From contig JBLSDE010000010.1 of the NCBI GenBank assembly GCA_052315315.1, forward strand, positions 1-44,434: a stretch of 44,434 nucleotides of DNA. The letters run 5' to 3'. Every line of letters starts with the position of its first letter. The stretch's first letter is position 1. Of the stretch, positions 16,861 to 25,601 are shown piece by piece. Origin of the DNA: Cuniculiplasma sp052315315 (GTDB lineage Archaea > Thermoplasmatota > Thermoplasmata > Thermoplasmatales > Thermoplasmataceae). The position numbers and the translations under genes were made by a program. The notes below the pieces were generated by a model that did not search any database, had not been told where the DNA came from, and saw nothing but the letters and a program-made list of their open reading frames with translations.

Positions 16861-17382
16861 ATGATGAATAAGGTTAAGATAACGCTTTCCGGGGATCTCA
16901 GGAAAAAGCTTGGAATAAGGCAGTTTCCAGTTATGAAGGGTGACCTTGTGGAAGTGGTGAAGGGTAATAGAAAGGGAGAAGGCGGAAAGGTCTCTATTGT
17001 TGATCACAGACACGGAATGATCGTCATAGAGGGCATTAACATAGCCAAGGCCGATGGCAAAGAAAAGGAGTACAAAATTTCACCCGAGAAGGTCGTAATT
17101 AAAAAACTTGACCTCTCTGATGAAAAGAGGGAGGCAAGGCTCAAAGAGCTTGCAGCTGCAAAGAATGTATCACTCAGTGAGGAAGTTATAGAGGAATCAA
17201 AGGTCATTGCAGAGCCAGCAGGTGAAAACGTGGAAGCCGTTGATTCACAGGACGAAGGAATTTCAGATAATCAGTCTGAAGGAACCGAAGTAAAATCAAT
17301 GGAATCTGATGAATCAGAAGAAAAGGAAGAGAATGATGAGGATGATGTAGAGGAGGAGAACGAAGATGATAACAAAGAGTAA
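16861..17382 (+). CDS. rpl24: Large-subunit ribosomal protein L24 (uL24) with acidic C-terminal tail
   Basis: 173 residues. The KOW motif lies in 'FPVMKGDLVEVVKGNRKGEGGKV' region (about 22-44), and the core continues to about residue 80. From about 105 onward the chain becomes strongly acidic and ends in a run almost solely of D, E, S and N. Archaeal uL24 is usually ~115-125 residues, so this is a ~50-residue extension, probably disordered. The start is one of two adjacent ATGs. Its 3' end overlaps S4e by 17 nt. Confidence 0.93.
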   Translation: MMNKVKITLSGDLRKKLGIRQFPVMKGDLVEVVKGNRKGEGGKVSIVDHRHGMIVIEGINIAKADGKEKEYKISPEKVVIKKLDLSDEKREARLKELAAAKNVSLSEEVIEESKVIAEPAGENVEAVDSQDEGISDNQSEGTEVKSMESDESEEKEENDEDDVEEENEDDNKE

Positions 17383-18073
17383 AAGACAGATGATTCCAAG
17401 AGTGGTTAAGATACCCAGGAAGGAATACTTCTGGGGTGTATCGGCAACTCCTGGAGCCCATAAGAAGGATGAATCCATACCGCTTCTCCATCTGCTGAGA
17501 GACTATCTGAAACTGGGTGACAAGGAGAGAGAAATATCCAGAATACTCACCAATGGACTTGTTTCTGTAGATGGAAAGGTCATTAAGCAGAAGAGATTTG
17601 CAGTAGGTTTTATGGACATTGTTTCCATTCCATCCATCAAGAAAAATTACAGAATTGTATATGATAAGCTAGGAAGGCTTGTTCCGGTTGAGGAGAATGA
17701 AGAAACATCAAAGATAAAACCGAGAAAGCTTGTGAACAAATTAACGGTCAGGGGTGGAAAGACAATGCTTGTTTTCCACGACGGAGTAAATAAATTATCT
17801 GATATCCAAATTGAAACCGGAGATGTGGCAGTATTCAATCTGGAAAAGAAAGACATTGAGAATGTAATTCGTCTAAAGGAAGGAGCAAAAGTATTTCTTA
17901 CAGGAGGAAACCACGTGGGGACAATTTCCACAGTGAAGAGCGTTGAGGTAAGCAAATCTTCCAGGGCAAACTTAGTGGAGATGGAAGAAGAGTTTGCAAC
18001 AGTGGAAGATTATGTATTCCCTGTGGGAACCCTGAAAATTAACTTTGCAAATGTTGCCGGGGGTAAGGCCTGA
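17366..18073 (+). CDS. rps4e: Small-subunit ribosomal protein S4e (eS4)
   Basis: 235 residues, eukaryote/archaea-specific eS4. An N-terminal basic stretch is followed by an S4-like RNA-binding region ('ISRILTNGLVSVDGKVI', about 52-68), a central domain, and a C-terminal KOW-like part ('FLTGGNHVGTISTV', about 175-188). The ATG lies inside the acidic tail-coding end of L24, 17 nt before its stop, after a GGAGGAG stretch that codes for acidic residues in one frame and serves as ribosome binding site for the other. Confidence 0.94.
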   Translation: MITKSKRQMIPRVVKIPRKEYFWGVSATPGAHKKDESIPLLHLLRDYLKLGDKEREISRILTNGLVSVDGKVIKQKRFAVGFMDIVSIPSIKKNYRIVYDKLGRLVPVEENEETSKIKPRKLVNKLTVRGGKTMLVFHDGVNKLSDIQIETGDVAVFNLEKKDIENVIRLKEGAKVFLTGGNHVGTISTVKSVEVSKSSRANLVEMEEEFATVEDYVFPVGTLKINFANVAGGKA

Positions 18074-18594
18074 TGGAAAAGGAAAATCAGATGCATGAAA
18101 TAACCATTGACAAGGTTGTTGTCAATATAGGTGTAGGACAGGCTGGAGAAAGACTCAATAAAGCAGTAAAGGTTATAGAGATGCTTACACACCACAAACC
18201 TGTATTAACAGTTTCAAAGAGAACAGTCAGGGAATTCAATACAAGAAAAGGTCTAACAATCGGTGCCAAGGTTACACTAAGAAAGGATGATGCCGTCTCA
18301 TTCCTCAAAGAGGCGCTCTATGCAAGAGAATTTAAGTTCCCGACCTATTCCATAGACAGGCAGGGGAATGCATACTTCGGCATTGCCGATTATACAGATT
18401 TCAAGGGCATGAAGTATGATCCAGAGATTGGAATCTTTGGAATGGATATAGCCGTTGTTCTGAAGAGAAAAGGCGGCTACAGAAATTCCAAGAGGAAGAT
18501 CAGAAAGCAGGCTCTTTCAAAGAAGTTACTGATAACCAGGGAAGAAACTTTGGAATTTCTGAAGAAAAACTTCCAGATTCAGGAGGTGAACTGA
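18073..18594 (+). CDS. rpl5: Large-subunit ribosomal protein L5 (uL5)
   Basis: 173 residues. 'VVVNIGVGQAGERLNKAVKVI' region near the N-terminus, 'TVREFNTRKGLTIGAKVTLR' in the middle and 'GIFGMDIAVVLKRKGGY' (about 120-136) identify it. It binds 5S rRNA with uL18. One-base overlap with S4e and three-base-type overlap with S14. Confidence 0.97.
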   Translation: MEKENQMHEITIDKVVVNIGVGQAGERLNKAVKVIEMLTHHKPVLTVSKRTVREFNTRKGLTIGAKVTLRKDDAVSFLKEALYAREFKFPTYSIDRQGNAYFGIADYTDFKGMKYDPEIGIFGMDIAVVLKRKGGYRNSKRKIRKQALSKKLLITREETLEFLKKNFQIQEVN

Positions 18595-18755
18595 TGTCAA
18601 ATTTAATTTTGAGACCTAAGAAGAACTTTGGCAGGACTGAAGGATGCGTGAGATGCGGAAGAAAGAGGGGAATGGTCAGAAGATATGGTATTAGAATGTG
18701 CAGACAGTGCTTCAGGGATACCGCTCCTGCCATAGGATTCAAAAAATATAGCTGA
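18594..18755 (+). CDS. rps14: Small-subunit ribosomal protein S14, zinc-binding type (uS14)
   Basis: A 53-residue protein: 'RPKKNFGRTEGCVRCGRKRG' (about 7-26) then 'RYGIRMCRQCFRDTA' (about 30-44). Four cysteines in two C-x2-C pairs make the zinc knuckle of the short archaeal/C+ form. The ATG begins on the last base of the L5 stop, after an AGGAGGTGA site. It binds 16S rRNA in the head. Confidence 0.96.
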   Translation: MSNLILRPKKNFGRTEGCVRCGRKRGMVRRYGIRMCRQCFRDTAPAIGFKKYS

Positions 18756-18765
18756 GGTGTAAAAG

Positions 18766-19155
18766 ATGAGACATGATCCTTTAAACGATATAATAAATTC
18801 CATAAAGAACGCCTCTTCCATAGGGCAGAGGGAGATAGTAATTGGGCCGGCTGCCAGAATGATAGGAAGGGTTCTGAAGGTTATGCAGGACTACAACTAT
18901 CTCAAAAGCTTCGAGGTAATAGAGGATGGTAAGGGCGGTAAGTTCAAGATCAGCCTTAACACCACCATCAACAACTGCGGTATAATAAAGCCAAGATATT
19001 CCGTGAAGAAGGTAAATCTGGACAGATTTGAATCCAGGTATCTACCAGCTCAGGATTTCGGTATACTTATAGTGACAACCACGAAGGGTATAATGAGCCA
19101 TGTTGAGGCCAGGAAGCTTGGGCTTGGAGGAAAATTACTGGCTTACATTTACTGA
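18766..19155 (+). CDS. rps8: Small-subunit ribosomal protein S8 (uS8)
   Basis: 129 residues. 'DPLNDIINSIKNAS' start, 'YLKSFEVIEDGKGGKFKI' and the C-terminal 'ILIVTTTKGIMSHVEARK' (about 100-117) are diagnostic. It binds helix 21 of 16S rRNA; in bacteria it also represses the spc operon. GAGGTG precedes the ATG. Confidence 0.97.
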   Translation: MRHDPLNDIINSIKNASSIGQREIVIGPAARMIGRVLKVMQDYNYLKSFEVIEDGKGGKFKISLNTTINNCGIIKPRYSVKKVNLDRFESRYLPAQDFGILIVTTTKGIMSHVEARKLGLGGKLLAYIY

Positions 19156-19164
19156 GGTGTAGAA

Positions 19165-19707
19165 ATGATAAAATGGGAATCAAGAGAAGTTGTAAATATT
19201 CCTTCTGACGTGAAGGTTAAGGAGGAATCAGGAAAATGGACATTCAAGGGAAAGCTTGGTGAGGTATCCAGAGTTTTCCTTGATAATTACGTCAGAGTGA
19301 AAATGGAAAATAACAGGATAACAATAGAGTCTTCGAAGAGTAACAGGTACACCAATGGTATCGTGGGTACATGGAAGTCAGAAATACTCAACTGCATTGA
19401 AGGTACAACGAAAGGTTTCACCTATACAATGAAGGTTGACTACACACATTTTCCAACAAGAGTGTCCGTTAAAAACGGGAAGGTAGTGATTGAAAATTTC
19501 CTGGGGGAAAGGAGTCAGAGAGAGGCACTTATTGTGGGCAGCACAAAGGTGTCAATTAAGGGCGACAGGATAACATTAACTGGAATTGACAAGAGGGAAC
19601 TTGGAGAAACATCTTCAAACATCGAGCGCTCCACAAAGATAAGAGGCTTTGATCTAAGAATATTCCAGGATGGTATATTCCCAATAGAGACGGAGGAGAG
19701 CGAATAA
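19165..19707 (+). CDS. rpl6: Large-subunit ribosomal protein L6 (uL6)
   Basis: 180 residues with two related uL6 domains: first half around 'VKEESGKWTFKGKLGEVSR', second with 'HFPTRVSVKNGKVVIENFLG' and 'LTGIDKRELGETSSNIER'. It binds near the GTPase-associated centre. GAGGTG precedes the ATG; the last base of its stop starts the L32e ATG. Confidence 0.97.
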   Translation: MIKWESREVVNIPSDVKVKEESGKWTFKGKLGEVSRVFLDNYVRVKMENNRITIESSKSNRYTNGIVGTWKSEILNCIEGTTKGFTYTMKVDYTHFPTRVSVKNGKVVIENFLGERSQREALIVGSTKVSIKGDRITLTGIDKRELGETSSNIERSTKIRGFDLRIFQDGIFPIETEESE

Positions 19708-20114
19708 TGAATAATATAAAGCCCATCCTTGACAAAAATACAAAGAGATTGTTAAAAATTAAGAACAGGCAGGCAAGAAAGAGGGTTGAATTCAGAAGAC
19801 AGGAATGGTTCAGGTATAAGAAATTTGGAGAGGAGTGGAGAAAGCCAAGGGGTAAGCACTCCAAACTGAGAGAACATCTTAGCAGAAGACCACCTGTGGT
19901 TGATGCTGGATACAGGGGACCTGCCGCTGTAAGGGGCTTACACCCTTCCGGTTTCAGGGAAGTTCTTGTTCACAATATGAAGGAGCTTGAACAACTTGAC
20001 AAAAATACACAGGCCTGCAGAATTGCCTCAACTATAGGTAGAAAAAAGAGAGTTCAGATGGAAGAGAAGGCAGAGGAGCTTGGAATAAGGGTTCTTAACA
20101 GGAGTGTGGACTAA
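19707..20114 (+). CDS. rpl32e: Large-subunit ribosomal protein L32e (eL32)
   Basis: 135 residues, archaea/eukaryote-specific. 'RRQEWFRYKKFGEEWRKPRG' (about 30-49) and 'RPPVVDAGYRGPAAVRGLHP' (about 62-81) are the eL32 hallmark. The short basic N-terminus is archaeal. It overlaps L6 by one base and abuts L19e. Confidence 0.96.
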   Translation: MNNIKPILDKNTKRLLKIKNRQARKRVEFRRQEWFRYKKFGEEWRKPRGKHSKLREHLSRRPPVVDAGYRGPAAVRGLHPSGFREVLVHNMKELEQLDKNTQACRIASTIGRKKRVQMEEKAEELGIRVLNRSVD

Positions 20115-20570
20115 ATGAGGCTAGACACAGCAAAGAGAATTGCATCAGATGAATTTAAGGCAGGGGAATCAAGGGTATGGATAGATACTAACAGTATCAG
20201 TCTTATACAGGAAGCAGCAACAAGAGAGGATATCAGGGATCTCATACAGAAGCACGTTATTCAGTTGAAGCAGAAAAAGGGAAATTCCAATGCAAGATTC
20301 AAAAAGAGGTTGAAACAGCTGGCCAAGGAGAGAAGAAGAGGCCCAGGTTCTGTAAGAGGTACAAGAAATGCAAGATTTCCCAAGAAGAGGAGATGGATTA
20401 AGACAATAAGGGCTCTGAGAGATGAATTGAGGACTCTAAAATCAGAGGGAAAGATTGATCCAAAAACCTACAGAAAGTATTACAGAATAATCAAGGGAGG
20501 AACTATAAAATCTCGTGCACAGCTTAGATCGCAGTTAAAAATTGCAGGTGTACTGGGTGAGGAGAAATGA
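20115..20570 (+). CDS. rpl19e: Large-subunit ribosomal protein L19e (eL19)
   Basis: 151 residues: 'AKRIASDEFKAGESRVWIDT' region, then the very basic 'RRRGPGSVRGTRNARFPKKR' region (about 76-95) and 'WIKTIRALRDELRTLKSEGK', the eL19 layout of two domains joined by a basic linker that crosses rRNA. Directly follows the L32e stop and overlaps L18 by 4 nt. Confidence 0.96.
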   Translation: MRLDTAKRIASDEFKAGESRVWIDTNSISLIQEAATREDIRDLIQKHVIQLKQKKGNSNARFKKRLKQLAKERRRGPGSVRGTRNARFPKKRRWIKTIRALRDELRTLKSEGKIDPKTYRKYYRIIKGGTIKSRAQLRSQLKIAGVLGEEK

Positions 20571-21052
20571 AAACGCCAACAATATTAAAGAGAAAGAAGG
20601 CAGGTGTGACAGATTACAGGAAGAGACTGGCACTTCTTAAGTCTGAATCACCAAGGCTTGTGGTTCGTCCCTCCAGAAAGGGGATTGTTAGCCAGCTGGT
20701 AGAATATGAACCAGTTGGTGACAGGGTAATGGCAACAGTAACAGATGTCAATCTCAGGAAGGAGATTGGAATATCTGGAAACAACACACAGATAGCATAT
20801 CTTTCAGGTTATATGCTGGGCCTCAAGGCAACAGAACTGGGAGTTGAGTATGCCATACTCGATCCAGGTAGATATAACATAACGAGAGGTGGCAGAATAG
20901 CCGCTGTTCTGAAGGGTTTCAAGGATGCGGGCGTGGATGTGCCAAGTTCTGAAGAGATATTTCCATCTGAGGATAGAATAGAGGGAAAGCATCTCAAGAA
21001 TCCCCTGAATATAGAAGATATGAAGAAAAAATTACAGGAAAAGGTGAAGTAA
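20567..21052 (+). CDS. rpl18: Large-subunit ribosomal protein L18 (uL18)
   Basis: 161 residues. 'RKKAGVTDYRKRLALLKS' (about 9-26), 'PRLVVRPSRKGI' and 'LKGFKDAGVDVPSSEEIFP' mark the archaeal/eukaryotic uL18. It binds 5S rRNA and anchors it to the large subunit with uL5. ATGA overlap with L19e. Confidence 0.96.
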   Translation: MKTPTILKRKKAGVTDYRKRLALLKSESPRLVVRPSRKGIVSQLVEYEPVGDRVMATVTDVNLRKEIGISGNNTQIAYLSGYMLGLKATELGVEYAILDPGRYNITRGGRIAAVLKGFKDAGVDVPSSEEIFPSEDRIEGKHLKNPLNIEDMKKKLQEKVK

Positions 21053-21053
21053 A

Positions 21054-21716
21054 ATGGAAGATGAAAAATGGATACCCAGAACTGAGCTTGGTAGAATGGT
21101 CGCTTCTGGTCAGATAAAATCCATGTCCGAGGCACTGGCAACAAAGCTTCCTCTCAGGGAATATCAGATAGTTGACATTTTGATGCCGGACCTGAAGGAT
21201 GAGATAATTTACATAGAAAGGGCTCAGAGAATGACAGATTCTGGAAGAAGAATGAATTATTCAATAACGGCGGTTGTGGGCAATGAAGATGGTTTTGTAG
21301 GTCTTGGTAGAGGTAAGGCTAAGGAAGCAGCCCCAGCCATAAGAAAGGCTATAAATAATGCAAAATTGAATCTCATAGAGATAAGAAGGGGATGTGGTTC
21401 ATGGGAATGCGGTTGCGGAAGGGCACACACATTTCCATTCACAGTAACGGGTCACGTTGGATCTGTGTCTGTGAGACTGAAGCCATCGCCGCAGGGTGTC
21501 GGAAGGGCAACAGGGGATGTTGCCAAGACAATATTGAGAATGGCCGGTATTGAAGATGCCTGGGGATTTGCAAAGGGACACACAAAGACCACTGTAAATT
21601 ATGCTGAGGCAACATTTGCAGCCCTGAAGCAGACCATAGAGATAAGAATCAATCCTGCGATTCAGCTGAGTACGCCAATATATACGGGGAGTGTTTCAAA
21701 TGCTGGCAGTCATTAG
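21054..21716 (+). CDS. rps5: Small-subunit ribosomal protein S5 (uS5)
   Basis: 220 residues, archaeal/eukaryotic (S2e-like) type. The double-stranded RNA-binding-like domain contains 'AVVGNEDGFVGLGRGKAKE' (about 75-93), followed by 'GCGSWECGCGRAHTFPF' and the C-terminal 'VRLKPSPQGVGRATGDVAK' (about 142-160). It acts in decoding fidelity and the mRNA entry helicase. It overlaps the L30 start by 17 nt. Confidence 0.97.
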   Translation: MEDEKWIPRTELGRMVASGQIKSMSEALATKLPLREYQIVDILMPDLKDEIIYIERAQRMTDSGRRMNYSITAVVGNEDGFVGLGRGKAKEAAPAIRKAINNAKLNLIEIRRGCGSWECGCGRAHTFPFTVTGHVGSVSVRLKPSPQGVGRATGDVAKTILRMAGIEDAWGFAKGHTKTTVNYAEATFAALKQTIEIRINPAIQLSTPIYTGSVSNAGSH

Positions 21717-22197
21717 AATCAGGGGGAGAACAGGAATAAGGGCGCAGGCAGAGAAAACTGTTGCCTTATTGAGATTGCACAGAATAAATCATATGGTTGT
21801 AATTCCAGAATCCGATACAACAAAGGGAATGCTTCAGATTGCAAAGGACTATGTTACCTGGGGAGAGATAAATAAGGAGACCCTGGTGGAGGTCCTCAAG
21901 GAGAGGGCACTTCTTTCGGGAAGAAAAAAACTAACAGAGGAGTACATAAAGGAGAACCTTTCTCTGGAAGGTTATGAAGGTCTTGCAGATGCCCTTATTT
22001 CAGGTAAGATAAAGTACGGGGATATACCAAATATTGTACCTCTGTTCAGATTACATCCACCCATTGGCGGCCTTGAATATATAAGAAAGTCAGTGGGAGA
22101 GGGTGGAACTGCCGGATACAGGGGAGAGGATATAAATAAACTTATTAGAAGGATGCTTGTTCCGAAGGTGAAGATGGATGGTAAGAACGAAAACTAA
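21700..22197 (+). CDS. rpl30: Large-subunit ribosomal protein L30 (uL30), long archaeal form
   Basis: 165 residues, the archaeal/eukaryotic L7-like form with a C-terminal extension. 'VIRIRGRTGIRAQAEKTVALLRL' region is the L30 ferredoxin-like core; 'FRLHPPIGGLE' (about 119-129) is typical of the long form. The ATG at 21700 is preferred over the GTG at 21691 because relatives begin right at 'MLAVIRI'. Overlaps S5 by 17 nt and L15 by 20 nt. Confidence 0.95.
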   Translation: MLAVIRIRGRTGIRAQAEKTVALLRLHRINHMVVIPESDTTKGMLQIAKDYVTWGEINKETLVEVLKERALLSGRKKLTEEYIKENLSLEGYEGLADALISGKIKYGDIPNIVPLFRLHPPIGGLEYIRKSVGEGGTAGYRGEDINKLIRRMLVPKVKMDGKNEN

Positions 22198-22621
22198 AAA
22201 ACAGAGAGGAGGCCATTACGGCAGAGGAATGAAGGCCGGAAGAGGAAAAGGTAAGAGGGGAGGTTCCGGCATGTCTGGACTTGGAAAGCACAGGTCTGTA
22301 TGGATGCTTAAGTATGACCGGGAGCACTTTGGGACACACGGCTTCAAAAGTCACAAAATGAGCAACATAGAAATTCCAATAACTCTAAGAGAGCTGACGG
22401 AATCAATAGAAGTATTCAGAAACAAGGGTTATGTCACAGAATCAGAGGGTACAACAGTTATTGATCTCAAATCAGCTGGATATACAAAACTTCTTTCATC
22501 GGGGGAATTCAAGGTAAAATCTAAAATAATAGTACCAAAGGCAACCGAAAGATGCATAAATAAGCTTAGCACTTTAGGGATATCGGTAGAATCAGATGAC
22601 GAAGGAAATTCAGAGGAATAA
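22178..22621 (+). CDS. rpl15: Large-subunit ribosomal protein L15 (uL15)
   Basis: 147 residues. The very basic, glycine-rich N-terminus 'RGGHYGRGMKAGRGKGKRGG' (about 10-29), then 'HFGTHGFKSHKMSN' and the globular C-terminal part, are typical of archaeal uL15. Overlaps L30 by 20 nt and SecY by 26 nt, so the last ribosomal protein of the array and the translocon are physically interlocked. Confidence 0.95.
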   Translation: MVRTKTKKQRGGHYGRGMKAGRGKGKRGGSGMSGLGKHRSVWMLKYDREHFGTHGFKSHKMSNIEIPITLRELTESIEVFRNKGYVTESEGTTVIDLKSAGYTKLLSSGEFKVKSKIIVPKATERCINKLSTLGISVESDDEGNSEE

Positions 22622-24365
22622 AGCAACAGCAGTACCTGTTGTCATTATTTTTTTAATGACAGTTGCAGGTTTCTGGTATTTCAGTAAGCTGCCTCTCTTA
22701 CAGGTACTCATAGCGGCGCTTATAATGTCGCCATTATTTGGCATTACATATTTGGTTGTCAGCTACGCAGGTCCCAAGAAATCCAAACTGTATGGTCTGG
22801 AAAATCTGACGGCAAAGCTTCCTGCGGTGAAAAAGGCAAAGGGGCATGTTCAGTTCAAGTACAAGTTGATGTGGACCTTTGTGGTTGTGGTTCTTTATTT
22901 TGCCTTAACCAATGTGTATATTTACGGACTGAATACCGCAAACTCAATAGATGTATTTGCATCCTTCAGGGCTATATTTGCAGGTGCTGAAGGTTCCCTG
23001 ATGGATCTTGGAATAGGTCCAATTGTTACTGCAAGTATAGTCATGCAGTTATTTGCCGGTGCCAAGATATTTAATATCGATCTCACAAATTCCGAAGATA
23101 AGGCCATATACCAGGGTGTTCAGAAACTGATGGTCATTCTTATGATATTTGTGGAGGCAATCCCACAGGCCTTCGGTTATCTTGTCCCCGATGCTGGACT
23201 GGTATCTGGTCTTAACGCTCTCGCGCCCGGTTATGGTAATTTCCTCGCAAGTTCAATCATCGTTATCCAGTTGTTCTTTGGATCATATCTTGTGTTCCTC
23301 ATGGATGAACTTGTTTCCAAGTACGGTATAGGTTCCGGTATATCACTCTTCATTGCTGCTGGTGTATCACAGCAATTGTTTACTGGAGCCTTTAACTGGG
23401 CACCCCAGAATCTAAGTCTTCCTCTATCCATATCAAACCCACCTGCCGGTACAATTCCTGATATATTCTATACCATAATTAATGGTGGGGCATCCTATCT
23501 TCAGTCGGCTTCCGGTATTCCCAGACTTCTCTTTGGTGAGCCAAATCCCATAATAGCACTTCTTGGAACACTTCTGATATTCTTTATAGTTGCATATTTC
23601 CAGAGCAGTAAGGTCGAATTGCCCATTGCCCACGAGAGAGTAAGGGGGGCAAGGGGAAGATATCCACTGCAGTTATTCTATGCATCAAACATACCGGTTA
23701 TCCTTGCAACCGCACTTCTTGCTAACGTATCCATGTGGACCCTTCTCTTTTGGAGCAGCCCTGCCCTCAGTAAGATTCCAATTCTTGGACACAATCCCTA
23801 TCTGGGTTCCTATCTTACGCCAGCGGCAGCTAAGGCACTTAATATATCTTCCACCACACCAACAGGAGGCTTAGCATTCTACCTTTACACTCCAAACGGT
23901 TTGGCTAACTGGTTGTTCCCAATATTCCAGCCACAGATCTACGGAACAACAGTTCTCTTTGGTCACACACCAATGGAAGAGATACTTCACGTTATCATAT
24001 TCCTTGGATTTCTAACAGGAGCAAGTATACTGTTCGCCAAATTCTGGATTGAAACAACCAATATGGGTCCAAACGCGGTTGCGAAGCAGATAATATCATC
24101 GGGAATGCAGATTCCAGGATTCAGGAGGGACCCAAAAATACTGGAAAGAGTCCTGACGAAGTATATTCCTGTGATAACCATATTCAGTGGAGCAGCAGTG
24201 GGACTGTTGGCTGCAGCAGCAGATCTTATAGGAACTGTGGGAAACACATCAGGAACAGGCTTACTTCTTGCTGTGGGTATAGTCATACAGTTCTATGAAG
24301 CAGTAGGAAGAGAGCAGATAATGGAAATGCACCCACTGATCAGACAGTTCTTCGTGGAGGGATAA
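22596..24365 (+). CDS. secY: Protein translocase subunit SecY with N-terminal two-helix extension
   Basis: The channel-forming subunit of the Sec translocon. The canonical archaeal start is seen only at about residues 65-110 ('YKLMWTFVVVVLYF'), followed by the plug and second helix region 'DLGIGPIVTASIVMQLFAGA' (about 140-160), 'QGVQKLMVI' and, late, 'FRRDPKILERVLTKYIP' (about 508-524). Residues 1-60 add two hydrophobic segments (about 13-29 and 33-57) not present in the ~435-residue Methanocaldococcus protein. The extracytoplasmic loops are also enlarged. At 589 residues it is much longer than usual. The ATG lies 26 nt inside L15. Downstream genes follow with 1-4 nt spacing. Confidence 0.95.
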   Translation: MTKEIQRNKATAVPVVIIFLMTVAGFWYFSKLPLLQVLIAALIMSPLFGITYLVVSYAGPKKSKLYGLENLTAKLPAVKKAKGHVQFKYKLMWTFVVVVLYFALTNVYIYGLNTANSIDVFASFRAIFAGAEGSLMDLGIGPIVTASIVMQLFAGAKIFNIDLTNSEDKAIYQGVQKLMVILMIFVEAIPQAFGYLVPDAGLVSGLNALAPGYGNFLASSIIVIQLFFGSYLVFLMDELVSKYGIGSGISLFIAAGVSQQLFTGAFNWAPQNLSLPLSISNPPAGTIPDIFYTIINGGASYLQSASGIPRLLFGEPNPIIALLGTLLIFFIVAYFQSSKVELPIAHERVRGARGRYPLQLFYASNIPVILATALLANVSMWTLLFWSSPALSKIPILGHNPYLGSYLTPAAAKALNISSTTPTGGLAFYLYTPNGLANWLFPIFQPQIYGTTVLFGHTPMEEILHVIIFLGFLTGASILFAKFWIETTNMGPNAVAKQIISSGMQIPGFRRDPKILERVLTKYIPVITIFSGAAVGLLAAAADLIGTVGNTSGTGLLLAVGIVIQFYEAVGREQIMEMHPLIRQFFVEG

Positions 24366-24366
24366 A

Positions 24367-24915
24367 ATGAGAGTGGTTATTGCTGGTGTGGCAGGTGTTG
24401 GAAAATCAACAGTCCTGAAGCACCTGGAAAAAAGCACCAGCTACGATATTATAAATTACGGTACATTGATGTTCGAAATGGCAAAGGACATTAAGCTTGT
24501 GGAATCAAGAGATGAGATAAGAAAACTCAGTGTTGATACACAGATCAATCTCCAGAAAAAGGCCGCCTCCACTATTGGTCAGATGGAAGATGTAGTAATT
24601 GATACTCATATGGCCATAAGGGGAAATCAGGGCTTCCTTCCTGGTCTGCCAGAATGGGTTATAAGGGAACTCAAGGTAGCGGCATTTTTCTTATTGGAGG
24701 CAAGCCCTGAGGAGATCAAGAAGAGGCGTGATAATGATCCTACCAGAAAGAGGGACGAAGAAACCGTCGATGATATACGTCTTCACCAGGAGATAAACAG
24801 GATGTACGCTGTGTCATATTCTGTTTATACAGGAGCAACTGTCAGTTTCATAAACAATGGTGAGGGAAAGCCTGAAGATGCATCCAATGAAATTGTTAAG
24901 AGGTTGTCAAGATGA
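24367..24915 (+). CDS. adkA: Adenylate kinase, archaeal type
   Basis: 182 residues. Converts ATP + AMP to two ADP. P-loop 'GVAGVGKST' (about 6-14) at the N-terminus; 'IDTHMAIRG' in the middle; 'EEIKKRRDNDPTRKRDEE' (about 117-134) is the arginine-rich lid side. The archaeal AdkA lacks the long lid of bacterial Adk, as here. One base after SecY; the secY-adk order is conserved in both bacteria and archaea. Confidence 0.94.
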   Translation: MRVVIAGVAGVGKSTVLKHLEKSTSYDIINYGTLMFEMAKDIKLVESRDEIRKLSVDTQINLQKKAASTIGQMEDVVIDTHMAIRGNQGFLPGLPEWVIRELKVAAFFLLEASPEEIKKRRDNDPTRKRDEETVDDIRLHQEINRMYAVSYSVYTGATVSFINNGEGKPEDASNEIVKRLSR

Positions 24916-25601
24916 CGGAGCAGGATAGAAGACTTGAACAGCTTCAAAGACAGAAGGAAATGACAAAATCCCTGTATAAATTTCAGGGTCTTTACTTTCT
25001 GATATTCATTTTCAGTATAGTGGTAATATATGTGATTCCAGTAAGAGATGCCATCGGGAGCGCATTTCAATTCGTTTTAGGTCCGTTAATAGGGTTTGGC
25101 TATAAGTATCCTGTTCTGACAATAAGTCTTTCAGGAATTATAACCGGACTGGTCAGCGGTATACCCAGATATTTCTTCACAGACTGGGTTAAGATAGGGA
25201 GGGCCCAGACAAGACAGAGAGCCTTCAGTCAGGCCCTTTCCAAGGCTTATCGGGAAAATGACAGAGACAAGGTCAACAAACTTAACAAGATGAGACAGGA
25301 TATGATGCTTGAACAGCAGGCGACCCAGATGGCCAGTACAACACCACTTATATTTCTGTCAATGTTTACGCTTCTCATATTTGTGTGGCTCTATTACTTT
25401 CTCTCCAACCTTAAATTCTCCTATGTATCATTTCCATGGGCATCCAATGTAAATCTTAACGCAATAATAGGATTCTTTCCAAGCTGGATCATAATATCCT
25501 TCATATCAAACATGGTCGTTGGTTACTTTATAACTATGGTGATAAAATATGTGGATTTCTCCTATAAGATAAGAAAGGAGGAGGAAGAAAGTCCGGCATG
25601 A
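24912..25601 (+). CDS. DUF106 (EMC3/TMCO1/YidC-like) membrane insertase
   Basis: 229 residues with an N-terminal charged helix, a membrane segment at about 26-45, a probable second at about 62-80, a cytoplasmic coiled-coil ('ALSKAYRENDRDKVNKLNKM', about 110-129) and two or more later membrane segments (about 148-170, 185-215). Archaeal DUF106 proteins are the Oxa1/YidC-superfamily members of archaea; the coiled-coil between helices is a family mark. It probably inserts or helps to fold membrane proteins, consistent with its location three genes from secY in a translation operon. ATGA overlaps on both sides. Confidence 0.88.
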   Translation: MTEQDRRLEQLQRQKEMTKSLYKFQGLYFLIFIFSIVVIYVIPVRDAIGSAFQFVLGPLIGFGYKYPVLTISLSGIITGLVSGIPRYFFTDWVKIGRAQTRQRAFSQALSKAYRENDRDKVNKLNKMRQDMMLEQQATQMASTTPLIFLSMFTLLIFVWLYYFLSNLKFSYVSFPWASNVNLNAIIGFFPSWIIISFISNMVVGYFITMVIKYVDFSYKIRKEEEESPA

